Source: Candidatus Magnetominusculus xianensis
GTDB lineage: Bacteria > Nitrospirota > Thermodesulfovibrionia > Thermodesulfovibrionales > Magnetobacteriaceae
Assembly: GCA_001541255.1 (NCBI GenBank)
Contig: LNQR01000004.1
Location: 1 to 64,000 of the forward strand
Length of the DNA: 64,000 nt
Direction: 5' to 3'
Shown here: positions 52,970-61,133 of the stretch, piece after piece
How the letters are laid out: each line of letters starts with the position of its first letter
Position numbering within the stretch: position 1 is the first letter of the stretch
Translations under genes and position numbers: made by a program
The notes under the pieces: generated by a model
What the model saw: only the letters and a program-made list of their open reading frames with translations
Database searches by the model: none
What the model was told of the DNA's origin: nothing

Positions 52970-54859
52970 CTAAAATAAGTAGCCCTTTTCTATCTTATCC
53001 AGCACATCTGAGCTGCCCAGAAGTCTGCGGGCGGTATTAAATGAGCTTTTTGCCTCTTTTTTGTATCCCTTGCCGGTCATTGCTGCGTTTATACATCGGT
53101 CAAGCCATATTTCGGCAGAGTGGACAGACCAGGGATAACAACTAAGCCACTGCCTTATGGTTGGCAGCGCACGCTCCGGCTGTTTCATTATACGGCAGAC
53201 CTTTGCCAGTTGTCTTACCCTGAAATGATCGCCTTCTCTGAATGAGATATCCTCAATACACATGCTATATGCCTTTTCATAATTGCCCTTTAGTATCTCT
53301 CCTTCTATGGTGAGATATGTCAGGCCGGAGGTCATTTGCCCGTTTAATTCTCTGAGACCGTTAAGAAAAAGAGCCTCTTTGCCATCCATAAGCAGCCGGT
53401 TGAGGCATATCTGTTTTGATGTCTGGGTGGCGGGGGATTTTACAGCATTATATATATTCTGATAAAAATCTCCGCCGGATGGTTCACCGAGTGGTTCATT
53501 GTGGCCTTTTTCATATCTGTCTGCAGCGTTAAAGGAAAGGAATTTCTCAAGTTGTCTCTGCGTCCCGGACAATAACATGCTCCTTAAGTTCAATCCAGCT
53601 GAAGCATTGATGACTTTATTATCCATCCAGTACCTTCTTATGCAGGTTATTTCATCTAAGTTGATTGAGAAGAGCTCGTGCCACGAAAGATTAAGCAGTG
53701 GGGCCGTTGCACAGAGTACCCCGCCCTCCGGCGCTGCGCAGATGTCCTTACCGGCATATATATCATCAAAGCCGCTGCTGATACCCTTAGCTTTATGCTG
53801 CGCTAAGACTTCCCTGTAGAGTGGTCTTATCCTCTGAGGCGAAAACCTCTGCGCCTGTTCTTTACACTGGTCGGCAGACGGCATATCGTCCATGAGCATA
53901 TCTATGGCCTCGGCAATCTTATCCGGGGCAGCATCGACACCGCCGCTGACATCATTAACTATATCTATCAGCCTGCCGCAGCCGCCGACAACCTCTGGCA
54001 GCCCGTCCCATCGCGTACCTATTACCGGCAGCCCCAGGCCCAGTGCCTCAATTGCAGATTTTGGATACGCCTCCTCTATGGTTACAGATAAGCAGAGCAG
54101 CGCCTGTGCCCGTGAAAGAAAGCGTGACTTATTGTCATCTCCTGATATGGTATCATGCAGCCTGACAGTGCGTTTTAGCCTGAGATTGATGAGTTTTTCC
54201 CTTAGCAGCAACGCATATTGATGGTAATCCCCTGTTTGGGTATCTCTAAGCGGTCCGGCAATGTCCATCTTTAGCGAGGTCTTTAATAACGGCATTGCCT
54301 CAACCTGTCGGTGTATTAGTTTGCCCGGGTCGATTCTCGACAGGGTTGCCAGGCCGCCATTGCGTTTTCTGCTGGTAGTTGGCAGCATATGTATAGGGTG
54401 TGGCAGAGCCACTGGGGAGAGTCCCTGACACAGGAATTCTATTGTCTTTTTTCCGCTTTCACTTGGGGCGATTATAATATCGCCGTCAACCAGCAGTAAC
54501 CGCATCAGCACATATTCCATCGAATAGCAGCCTGGTGCATGGGCCGTAAACATCAGCCTTATATCAGCACGGGACATGTTTCTCAAATACAGTATATATG
54601 GAATAAACGGTGTGAGTTCATAGCTGGGATTGAAATAATCATATCCCCTGGTCAATTCCTCAAATCTCTTCGACGCGGTTTCTGCACTATAGGGGTCTTT
54701 TATGTCACCCATTACACTGTCGCACCAGGCGGTTAATGGGACATAATCGATTCTGATATCAGGCAGGAGATTCCTTGCATAATCATTTGTAAAAAACCCT
54801 GCGCTTACAAGACCAGTCTGCCTGTCAGGTCTAAGCACGGTAATTGGTGCGGCAGCCAT
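52970..54859 (-). CDS. Family-4-like glycosyltransferase with helical C-terminal domain (RiPP operon)
   Basis: Residues ~1-340 form a GT-B glycosyltransferase: LFTAHAPGC (here FTAHAPGCYSMEYV, ~110), TLSRIDPGKLIHRQVEAMPL (~172), RLHDTISGDDNKSRFL, and VTIEEAYPKSAIEALGLGLP with the E-x7-E motif that holds the sugar nucleotide (~265-285). Residues ~400-629 are helical, with TPR-like stretches, a possible peptide-binding part. The ATG follows the YcaO stop by 11 bases, so it is the last gene of the YcaO-TfuA-YcaO operon. It may glycosylate the ribosomal peptide (inference), or serve cell-surface sugars. Confidence 0.75.
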   Translation of the reverse strand: MAAAPITVLRPDRQTGLVSAGFFTNDYARNLLPDIRIDYVPLTAWCDSVMGDIKDPYSAETASKRFEELTRGYDYFNPSYELTPFIPYILYLRNMSRADIRLMFTAHAPGCYSMEYVLMRLLLVDGDIIIAPSESGKKTIEFLCQGLSPVALPHPIHMLPTTSRKRNGGLATLSRIDPGKLIHRQVEAMPLLKTSLKMDIAGPLRDTQTGDYHQYALLLREKLINLRLKRTVRLHDTISGDDNKSRFLSRAQALLCLSVTIEEAYPKSAIEALGLGLPVIGTRWDGLPEVVGGCGRLIDIVNDVSGGVDAAPDKIAEAIDMLMDDMPSADQCKEQAQRFSPQRIRPLYREVLAQHKAKGISSGFDDIYAGKDICAAPEGGVLCATAPLLNLSWHELFSINLDEITCIRRYWMDNKVINASAGLNLRSMLLSGTQRQLEKFLSFNAADRYEKGHNEPLGEPSGGDFYQNIYNAVKSPATQTSKQICLNRLLMDGKEALFLNGLRELNGQMTSGLTYLTIEGEILKGNYEKAYSMCIEDISFREGDHFRVRQLAKVCRIMKQPERALPTIRQWLSCYPWSVHSAEIWLDRCINAAMTGKGYKKEAKSSFNTARRLLGSSDVLDKIEKGYLF

Positions 54860-54870
54860 GCCCCGTTATC

Positions 54871-56127
54871 TCAACTTATGACCATGCGTTGGTCGGCAAA
54901 GTTAAGCGCCCTTCTTCCGGGACTATAATACTTATATGTATAACCCTCAAGCCCCGGCACCACTACCCTGACGACATTTACCTTATACCCTTCCGGGGTA
55001 AGGTCAAAGACAATGACCTGGTTAAGCCCAACCCTCTTCAATCTCTCAAGACATATCAGTATGTCTTCCTCAAATGTGTCCGTTGACTCAGACTTGACCC
55101 CAGACATATCTATCGTTGGTGTGACAGACTCAAGCAGCGCAATCTGCCGGTCGTTGTCTGAGAGCTTAAGGCCTGTCAGATTATTCCTGAAAAAATCGTC
55201 GCGTGAGCCTGATATATACACAAGTCTCCCCTGAACAGCCTCAGTTATCGCCCTTATCAGGGCTATCTCAGGGTCAAGATGCGCCCCATAACCCTTAAAT
55301 ACGCCAATATTTCTGTTGTGGTCATATAGGTACGCAAGATAAACCGGTATCGCCGTATCGACTGTGCAATCATAGACAATAACATTCACCTGCGCCTCTC
55401 GTATCCTCTCAAGCAGATTCAGCACAAGAGGGAACCTTATCGTATTTATATCTGCACGCGGTGGATGATACTTTTGGTATGCCTTGGCAACACTGTGGCT
55501 TGTTACCGCGTCACGCTCAATCGTCTCTAAAAGGCCCATGTACACGGCCTCTAAAAAAGTATTACCGGAGGCAAGCCCGTTTGAGCCAAACATAAACGTA
55601 TGAAGGTCGTCCTTTATGCCATGAGGCCCGCGCATACTCACAGACACGTATGGCACTGCCACCTCCTGCCTGTTAATAATATCATAGCCGGTAGTCCATC
55701 TCTCAGTCCTGTTTTCACTGAACATTAACTTGTTGGTAAATGGGAGGTTCTCAACAGGTATGACGCCATACAATGAGCTAATCTCTTTATATGAAAGCAA
55801 TATTTCCCTGAGCGGCGCCTGCTCACCTACGCAGCGTTCAATGCACTCCATTGCCGCTGATACCTCTGCGGCCTCAAGCGTGAATCCCTTGCCAGCGTCT
55901 ACAGAAAGGTAGTAGCTGTTTGGGCGAATGGCAAGCACAGTATGAATCCCTATGCGGTCAAGCCCTGTGATGTTTGCAAGGCGGGTCAGACCAATCTCTT
56001 TAAAATATGGTTTTATGGTCTCATAGGTCTCTTTTGGGCTTATTGAGCGTTGGGTGCCGTACCAGTAATGTTTTTGTTCCCTGAAGTGCTGGCCGCAGAA
56101 AACTATAGATGGAGACAGGCTATCCAT
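54871..56127 (-). CDS. YcaO-family enzyme 1
   Basis: YcaO enzymes use ATP to activate peptide backbone amides, making azolines, macroamidines or, with TfuA, thioamides. The 418 residues show the ATP-binding landmarks SAAMECIERC (~90-99), LLETIERDAVTS (~198) and ITEAVQGRL (~295), then SGSRDDFFR. The C terminus ends LEGYTYKYYSPGRRALNF, the 'PG-x-EGY...PG.R' tail seen in TfuA-type YcaOs. It overlaps tfuA by 8 bases. It is clearly homologous to YcaO 2 (57511-58782) along its whole length. Confidence 0.88.
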   Translation of the reverse strand: MDSLSPSIVFCGQHFREQKHYWYGTQRSISPKETYETIKPYFKEIGLTRLANITGLDRIGIHTVLAIRPNSYYLSVDAGKGFTLEAAEVSAAMECIERCVGEQAPLREILLSYKEISSLYGVIPVENLPFTNKLMFSENRTERWTTGYDIINRQEVAVPYVSVSMRGPHGIKDDLHTFMFGSNGLASGNTFLEAVYMGLLETIERDAVTSHSVAKAYQKYHPPRADINTIRFPLVLNLLERIREAQVNVIVYDCTVDTAIPVYLAYLYDHNRNIGVFKGYGAHLDPEIALIRAITEAVQGRLVYISGSRDDFFRNNLTGLKLSDNDRQIALLESVTPTIDMSGVKSESTDTFEEDILICLERLKRVGLNQVIVFDLTPEGYKVNVVRVVVPGLEGYTYKYYSPGRRALNFADQRMVIS

Positions 56128-57514
56128 TTCCCTTGTCTTTGAGGAAGGCGCTTAGAAGGCCGTTAATGTGGTCACGCTGAAGCTTTGCCCTCAAAAGCTC
56201 AAGGTGCAGGTGCTGAAGCCCGGCAAACCCTGCCTCCTCAGCCCACTTCATAGCGTCGGTGTCACTCTTCCAACCCGTGTGTCTTATATGATCAATAAGG
56301 AGTTCCCTTACGTCGAGGCGGTCGATTTCCTTAAAGTCAGGATAGTGGGTTTGTATTATCTGCTCCTGATTGACCGCCCTACTGAGCCATTCACCGTAGA
56401 TGTTACGCATACGAAGCTCATCGAGGACTATCTTTACATTTTTCACAAGGTACTGGCGTGTCATAAACCATTTCTGCATCTTTCTGCACCTAGCGCTGTC
56501 ATTGATTAGTGTGTTGAACTCCTCCGGCGTCAGGTGGTTGTCCCCTATCCATTTATTTAACTCATCCTTGTCCTGAATGCCTAGTTTCTTTTGAAAGCGC
56601 CCCTTTTCTTCTTCTATGTCTTCCTCTGATGCCGTTATATCAAAATAATCTGCCATAAAGACAACAAGCGCCTTGTTTATGGCATTGAAGTTGAAATCGT
56701 CAAACCCCGGCATATGCAGGGCTACGTAACTGGCAAAGTTGTCCTGGCAGACATCTGTACCCTCGTATTGCACTGTCCTGTCCCTGTGATAGAGCGCCTT
56801 AAACAGGTGAGAATTGACCATAGTGAAGTTACTATTCCCTGTGGCAGCGCTGCCGTCTCCGGGGATGTCTCTGATAGACTCCAGCAGTTTAACGGCGTCC
56901 TGTTTCTTTAAATCACAATAGTCTGATTTGACAAATAGTTTTAACTTGTTGATAGTCTCATCTGATAAAATCCCTTTGGTTAATGCAATGGAAAAGATGT
57001 TTTGAAATACACGCTCAGGATAGTATAATCTCTTTGCTATGTCAATAAGTACCGCGCATGTGTCGCTGTCTATGAGCTGCCGTGTTAGTGCGTGTTGAAA
57101 CGTCTTTCTTATGTTTACCATTGGTTCGGAGAGGCAGCGGTATCCATCCTCTTTCGACGAATGTATAATGGCGACCTCGTCGTCGTCATTTATCTGCCCG
57201 CTGGCGTACATTTCATAGATTTCACCAACACCAATCATGCCGAATTCTGAAGTTTCAGCGGCTCGCAATGCCCCCATGCTGCTTGAGCCATACACCAGTA
57301 TGCCGCGCTCCAGCGCATAGAGTATCTCCTTATGCCACACAGACAAGGACTGTCCGAACAGGCCGTCAATAATGCCTATGGCATCTGGTTTATATGTAGT
57401 GACGGCACTAAGAAGGCTTGCCTGTTCTACTGGTGGCAGATATACCGCATCAGGCAAAATAGCCCTGGCCTCTTCTACCGGCATGGTTGGACCAAGAAAT
57501 ATTATGGATTTCAC
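56120..57514 (-). CDS. tfuA: TfuA-like protein with long C-terminal extension
   Basis: Residues ~1-210 are the TfuA core: SIIFLGPTMPVEEARAILP, YLPPVEQASLLSAV, YKPDAIGIIDGLF, VYGSSSMGALRAAE (~74-87), EFGMIGVGEIYEMYASG, DDEVAIIH. TfuA proteins accompany YcaOs that install thioamides, probably delivering sulfur (family knowledge). Residues ~215-464 are an unusual helical extension with ITASEEDIEEEKGRFQKKLG, then WIGDNHLTPEEFNTLINDSA, reminiscent of SurA-like peptide-binding helices (inference). The ATG overlaps the previous YcaO by 4 bases. Confidence 0.85.
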   Translation of the reverse strand: MKSIIFLGPTMPVEEARAILPDAVYLPPVEQASLLSAVTTYKPDAIGIIDGLFGQSLSVWHKEILYALERGILVYGSSSMGALRAAETSEFGMIGVGEIYEMYASGQINDDDEVAIIHSSKEDGYRCLSEPMVNIRKTFQHALTRQLIDSDTCAVLIDIAKRLYYPERVFQNIFSIALTKGILSDETINKLKLFVKSDYCDLKKQDAVKLLESIRDIPGDGSAATGNSNFTMVNSHLFKALYHRDRTVQYEGTDVCQDNFASYVALHMPGFDDFNFNAINKALVVFMADYFDITASEEDIEEEKGRFQKKLGIQDKDELNKWIGDNHLTPEEFNTLINDSARCRKMQKWFMTRQYLVKNVKIVLDELRMRNIYGEWLSRAVNQEQIIQTHYPDFKEIDRLDVRELLIDHIRHTGWKSDTDAMKWAEEAGFAGLQHLHLELLRAKLQRDHINGLLSAFLKDKGNG

Positions 57515-58782
57515 TGCCAGACCTCTCTGGCAGCAAAACTGGCAGCAAACTTTTTTGCCCTGGTGCCCGGCGTATAGTGCTTAAACATATATCCCTCTGC
57601 GCCAGGCACAATGACCCTCAACACAGGTATACCTATGTCCGGCTTCGTCAGGTCATAAACGATAACCCTGTTAAGCCCGGCACGTCTTAGCTTTTTAATA
57701 CATAATAAAATATCGCCTTCAAACGTACCTGTGGATTCGTCATGCCTGTCGAAGGCGCTCATGGTCTGGCCTGATTTATTGAAGTAGTTAAGGATTACAG
57801 CATTGTCGTCGAGCTTTAGCGACGAGTAAGTATGCCTGAATATATCGTCTCTGGAGCCGACTATCACTAACAGGCGTGATTGAGCGGCCTCGGTAAGTGA
57901 CCGGACAAGGGCTGTCTCAGGGTCTAAATGAGCGCCCGCGCCCTTATACACCCCCATATGTCTGGAGTTTAAATCATATATATATGTAACAAATACCGGA
58001 ACCTCTGTATCTACGGTATAATCAAAGATAACAGGGCGGACGTGAGCAGACTCAAAACGCTCAATCAACTTTGTTACGCTGTCATAGCCGATAGTTGACG
58101 GGTCAATCCTCTTAAGAGGGCAACTGCGTTTAACGTTTGCCTCTGTATAGCAGGCAATCGCGTCCCTTTCGATAACCTCAAACAGGGCGCTGCTCAGCGC
58201 CTCAAGGAAATGATTCCCCGACGCCAGTCCGTTTGAGCCCATTTGGAAGGATATTGTCAGGCCGTCAAGTCCATAGGCATAGTCCAGTGAGACCTGAAGC
58301 AGTGGGGCGGCTACCTCGCATTGAGTGGCGATATCCCAGCCCATTACCCATTTCTCCGGCCTGTTTACGTTAAAAATAGAGTGTTTTGTGAGGGCAAGCT
58401 GGTGTAGTTCAATAATGTTGCAGCGCTTGCTTAATTCTTTATAAGACGATATAATTACGGGGTAATCGATTGTCTCGGCATGAAATACTTCTATGCTCTC
58501 CATTGCCCCTGAGGCCATGGCTGCCTCTATGGTGGCTCCCTTGCCCGATGACGTAGTTATTGTCTTGGCCCCTGGCCTGATGGAGGCGACAACCGGTATG
58601 CCTATCCTGTCCAGTCCGGTTATATCTGAAAGCCGCGTAAGACCAACAGTCCTGAAACATGGGGCAATACGCTTAAGGGTCTCAGAGGGAGAGAATGTCC
58701 TGTAGAGGCCATCGTGACATTCTTTGGGCTGGCTGTAGAACGCCCCCCGGTAGTTTACCGCATCACCGTTTGCGGCAGACAT
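57511..58782 (-). CDS. YcaO-family enzyme 2
   Basis: The 423-residue homologue of YcaO 1 is the first enzyme gene after the precursor. Landmarks: ASGAMESIEVFHAE (~91-104), where the usual E-R after E-x-x is E-V; LFEVIERDAIACY (~202); LTEAAQSRLLVI (~299); VGSRDDIFR; and a C-terminal AEGYMFKHYTPGTRAKKF. The missing Arg in the first ATP-site motif may mean altered activity or a structural role beside YcaO 1. No ThiF/ocin-type partner is present, so azole formation in the classical way is less likely than TfuA-linked chemistry. Confidence 0.88.
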   Translation of the reverse strand: MSAANGDAVNYRGAFYSQPKECHDGLYRTFSPSETLKRIAPCFRTVGLTRLSDITGLDRIGIPVVASIRPGAKTITTSSGKGATIEAAMASGAMESIEVFHAETIDYPVIISSYKELSKRCNIIELHQLALTKHSIFNVNRPEKWVMGWDIATQCEVAAPLLQVSLDYAYGLDGLTISFQMGSNGLASGNHFLEALSSALFEVIERDAIACYTEANVKRSCPLKRIDPSTIGYDSVTKLIERFESAHVRPVIFDYTVDTEVPVFVTYIYDLNSRHMGVYKGAGAHLDPETALVRSLTEAAQSRLLVIVGSRDDIFRHTYSSLKLDDNAVILNYFNKSGQTMSAFDRHDESTGTFEGDILLCIKKLRRAGLNRVIVYDLTKPDIGIPVLRVIVPGAEGYMFKHYTPGTRAKKFAASFAAREVWQ

Positions 58783-59021
58783 TTATTATGCTTTTGCGAT
58801 TTAATTTTTTCATAGTAAAGTCATATGACATGCTGTTTTAGCGCTGCAACAGCGGCAGCTTCACAATGCTGAAAAACCTGTTTACAGCGTAGTGCAGCCT
58901 CCGCAGAGACTGTCTTGCAATTTAATTGGGTTGTCTATGCAACGTTAATACAATGCTTAACAAGACTAAATAAGCCTTCGGCACGAAGCCCTGAGAAAAT
59001 GCCGATGCTTATCAGCGTGAA
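58783..59021 (-). other. Intergenic leader between precursor and YcaO 2
   Basis: 240 bases without a credible gene. It contains the hairpin at 58972-59010 just after the precursor and a second imperfect stem region (GCTGCA/TGCAGC) around 58850-58900. No second precursor-like frame is visible on the minus strand. Confidence 0.5.
58972..59010 (-). terminator. Hairpin after the precursor gene (possible attenuator)
   Basis: On the minus strand AAGC...TCGGCA (59010-59000 side) pairs with TGCCGA...GCTT (58983-58972 side). There is a perfect 6-base core TCGGCA/TGCCGA, a 16-base loop and flanking AAGC/GCTT pairs, followed by 'atttagtctt'. It starts 12 bases after the precursor stop. A leaky terminator here would give more precursor than enzyme mRNA. 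Confidence 0.5.
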
Positions 59022-59303
59022 CTAAGCGCCAAGAGCCGCTGCACCAACTCCAACCGCCGTCCATGAGGCAGAAGAGCCACCTGCTACTTTTTCAAGGTCT
59101 TTCTCACTTAATTCGCCTTTACCAAGATTGGCATGATGATCTCCGGGTACAACCTGCTTTAACTCGTCCATCGTGAAATCAAAGCCTGCATCCTTTACCA
59201 TTTTCTTACGTGCAGCTTCGTCTTTGGTAGCTTCCATCTTGTTACGAAATGCTGCATCACTACTCAACTTCTTCATAAATGATGTTGCGCTTTCTACTGA
59301 CAT
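59022..59303 (-). CDS. Nif11-like leader RiPP precursor peptide
   Basis: The ATG at 59301-59303 follows 'ggaggg' at good spacing (a frame from 59318 would overlap that site). The 93-residue product has a helical Nif11-type leader: MSVESATSFMKKLSSDAAFR (1-20) and KMVKDAGFDFTMDELKQVV (~34-52), with the family pattern of a final helix ending LSEKDLEKVAGG (65-76). Gly75-Gly76 is the expected cleavage site. The predicted core is SSASWTAVGVGAAALGA (17 residues), without Cys. Strong promoter upstream; enzymes YcaO-TfuA-YcaO downstream. Nif11 leaders guide several modifying enzymes (family knowledge). Confidence 0.88.
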   Translation of the reverse strand: MSVESATSFMKKLSSDAAFRNKMEATKDEAARKKMVKDAGFDFTMDELKQVVPGDHHANLGKGELSEKDLEKVAGGSSASWTAVGVGAAALGA

Positions 59304-59361
59304 AATATATCCCTCCATTTTTCACAACTACAACATAGACAACCCTCGCAAGATATGGTCT

Positions 59362-59390
59362 ACTATACATTAAACCCCTGTGAAAGTCAA
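59362..59390 (-). promoter_or_regulatory. Strong promoter of the RiPP operon
   Basis: On the minus strand TTGACT (59385-59390) and TATAGT (59362-59367) are separated by exactly 17 bases, an almost ideal sigma70 promoter. Transcription would start near 59355, about 50 bases before the precursor start codon. Confidence 0.75.
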
Positions 59391-59451
59391 GTAGCCTGGA
59401 GAGTGAATATCATAAGTCCAAGTGGTCTTGACAAAGGGGGTCACTTTAGCA

Positions 59452-60093
59452 TTACTCAAGCATTTTACCAAGATTAAGAAGAATAAGCTCCTTGCCTGCC
59501 GGTGTTATTGTCTGGAGTGCTTCAGGATTTTTTATTTCTATTATCTTTTCGCCGTCTCTTGTCAGGTTTTGGCAGACATATATGTCCCGCTTTTGGCTGA
59601 ACAGCCCTAATGGTATCATGGCCTCTAAAATCACACGAGAGGTGTTTTGTTTGTCGCAGAGTATGACCGCCTTCGGGCATTGCAGGCATTCCTCTGCCCC
59701 CTCTATCTGCCTGCCGTGAAATGAAAACACCCTTACGTCCAGCCATGACTCCTTTATTTTTGCAAACGCGGCCTGTATGGACGACACCCCCGGGATTACC
59801 TCAAGCACAGAGCCCTTCCCATACCGGTCATATATCTTTTGCGACAGGCTGAATATGCCAGCGTCACCGGTTACTAAGACCCCGATGAGTTTGTCTTCAT
59901 AGCGGCCAATTAGATTAAGTATCTCTTCTATCCTGTTTTCCTCGATGGCGTTTTCCGATGGGGCAATATCAAGCGCGGTAAGCTGCCCGCGCGTACCAAT
60001 TAATATTTCACATTCGCGCGCCCTCTTAACGGCAGCGTATGTCATGTATTGTGCCCCGCCCGGTCCAGCGCTTATCACCAGTATCTTGTACAT
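59452..60093 (-). CDS. cbiE: Cobalt-precorrin-7 C5-methyltransferase
   Basis: The 213-residue tetrapyrrole methylase starts YKILVISAGPGGAQYMTYAA and continues CEILIGTRGQLTALDI, GVLVTGDAGIFSLSQKI and EVIPGVSSIQAAFAKI, with VFSFHGRQIEG, a CbiE-type feature. It methylates C5 (the partner CbiT, which acts on C15 with decarboxylation, is neither fused nor adjacent). It overlaps cbiD by 19 bases and is the last gene of cobalamin locus 2. Confidence 0.88.
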   Translation of the reverse strand: MYKILVISAGPGGAQYMTYAAVKRARECEILIGTRGQLTALDIAPSENAIEENRIEEILNLIGRYEDKLIGVLVTGDAGIFSLSQKIYDRYGKGSVLEVIPGVSSIQAAFAKIKESWLDVRVFSFHGRQIEGAEECLQCPKAVILCDKQNTSRVILEAMIPLGLFSQKRDIYVCQNLTRDGEKIIEIKNPEALQTITPAGKELILLNLGKMLE

Positions 60094-61133
60094 GCCGCCG
60101 CTCCTATGGGTTGTTTTTTCATATTGAATAAATACACGCCCACAGATGAAAACCCGTAGAGCGCCCTTATTTTCACAGCTATATCGTATGCCATCGCGTC
60201 AAATTTTTTCGTATTTTGCATATATTCAATTATCTCCTCAACCGTGTTATATTCACCCTCAAGACCAAAATATCCTGCAACAAACCCGGTGGCCTGCGGG
60301 GAGTTCCCAGAATGTGTGTCGAAATACCCCATCAGGAGCTTTGCCAGTTTCCCGGGATGGCCGCCGATTACAGCTTTTTTAAATCCCTTAGTCATCGCGT
60401 ACTGAAGGGAATCCCCAATAAAATTGCTCATCTGCACCACATGAACCCCGTGAAATATTGACTTAAGTGACTCCTCACCAATCTTCCCAGGTGACAGATA
60501 GACTGTCGATGAGTTCTCCTCGTATGCCACATCGAGTTCACAGGTGATGGCTGACTTTATGGCCTCCACGCTCATCGGCTCCACTATCCCCGTTGTGCCG
60601 ATTATCGAGATACCGCCTATGATGCCAAGTCTGCTGTTAAATGTCTTCTGAGCAGCCTTCTGTCCCTCTGGTACTATTATCTCCACTTCAATAAGACCGG
60701 AGGGGACGGCCTCTCTGACAGCAGTTCGTATCATTGAGAGCGGGACGGGGTTGATTGCGTGTGCGCCGACTGGTACTTGAAGCCCTGCCTTTGTTACAAT
60801 GCCGACACCGTCGCCGCCTTTTATGATAACCTCAGCGCCGCCATATCTGCTTGGTTGAGTATTTATCAGGCTCATGGCCGCAATTATCTCAAGCCCTGAC
60901 GTGGCGTCAGGGTCATCTCCGCCGTCTTTGATTACAGAGGCAGCGCTTCTGCCGTTGATGCCATGATGGTGGCTTGCCTTGTGTATTTTTATATCAAGCG
61001 TCCTCAGAGCCTCTGGCAGCGTTACCTTGACTTCGTTTGGAAGGTGTCCGGTGAACGCCAATATAGTGGCGGCCTTTGCTGCGGCTGCGGCTGCCGTGCC
61101 GGTTGTAAATCCCTTTCTGAGCGTGGGTTTCAC
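60075..61133 (-). CDS. cbiD: Cobalt-precorrin-5B C1-methyltransferase
   Basis: CbiD methylates C1 in the anaerobic route. The 352 residues show LRKGFTTGTAAAAAAKAAT at the start, DGGDDPDATSGLEIIA (~70), GGDGVGIVTKAGL (~106), INPVPLSMIRTAVREA, GIIGGISIIGTTGIVEPMS, and GGHPGKLAKLLMGYFDTHS (~257), all standard. It overlaps cbiL by 4 bases and cbiE by 19 bases. Confidence 0.93.
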   Translation of the reverse strand: MKPTLRKGFTTGTAAAAAAKAATILAFTGHLPNEVKVTLPEALRTLDIKIHKASHHHGINGRSAASVIKDGGDDPDATSGLEIIAAMSLINTQPSRYGGAEVIIKGGDGVGIVTKAGLQVPVGAHAINPVPLSMIRTAVREAVPSGLIEVEIIVPEGQKAAQKTFNSRLGIIGGISIIGTTGIVEPMSVEAIKSAITCELDVAYEENSSTVYLSPGKIGEESLKSIFHGVHVVQMSNFIGDSLQYAMTKGFKKAVIGGHPGKLAKLLMGYFDTHSGNSPQATGFVAGYFGLEGEYNTVEEIIEYMQNTKKFDAMAYDIAVKIRALYGFSSVGVYLFNMKKQPIGAAACTRYW

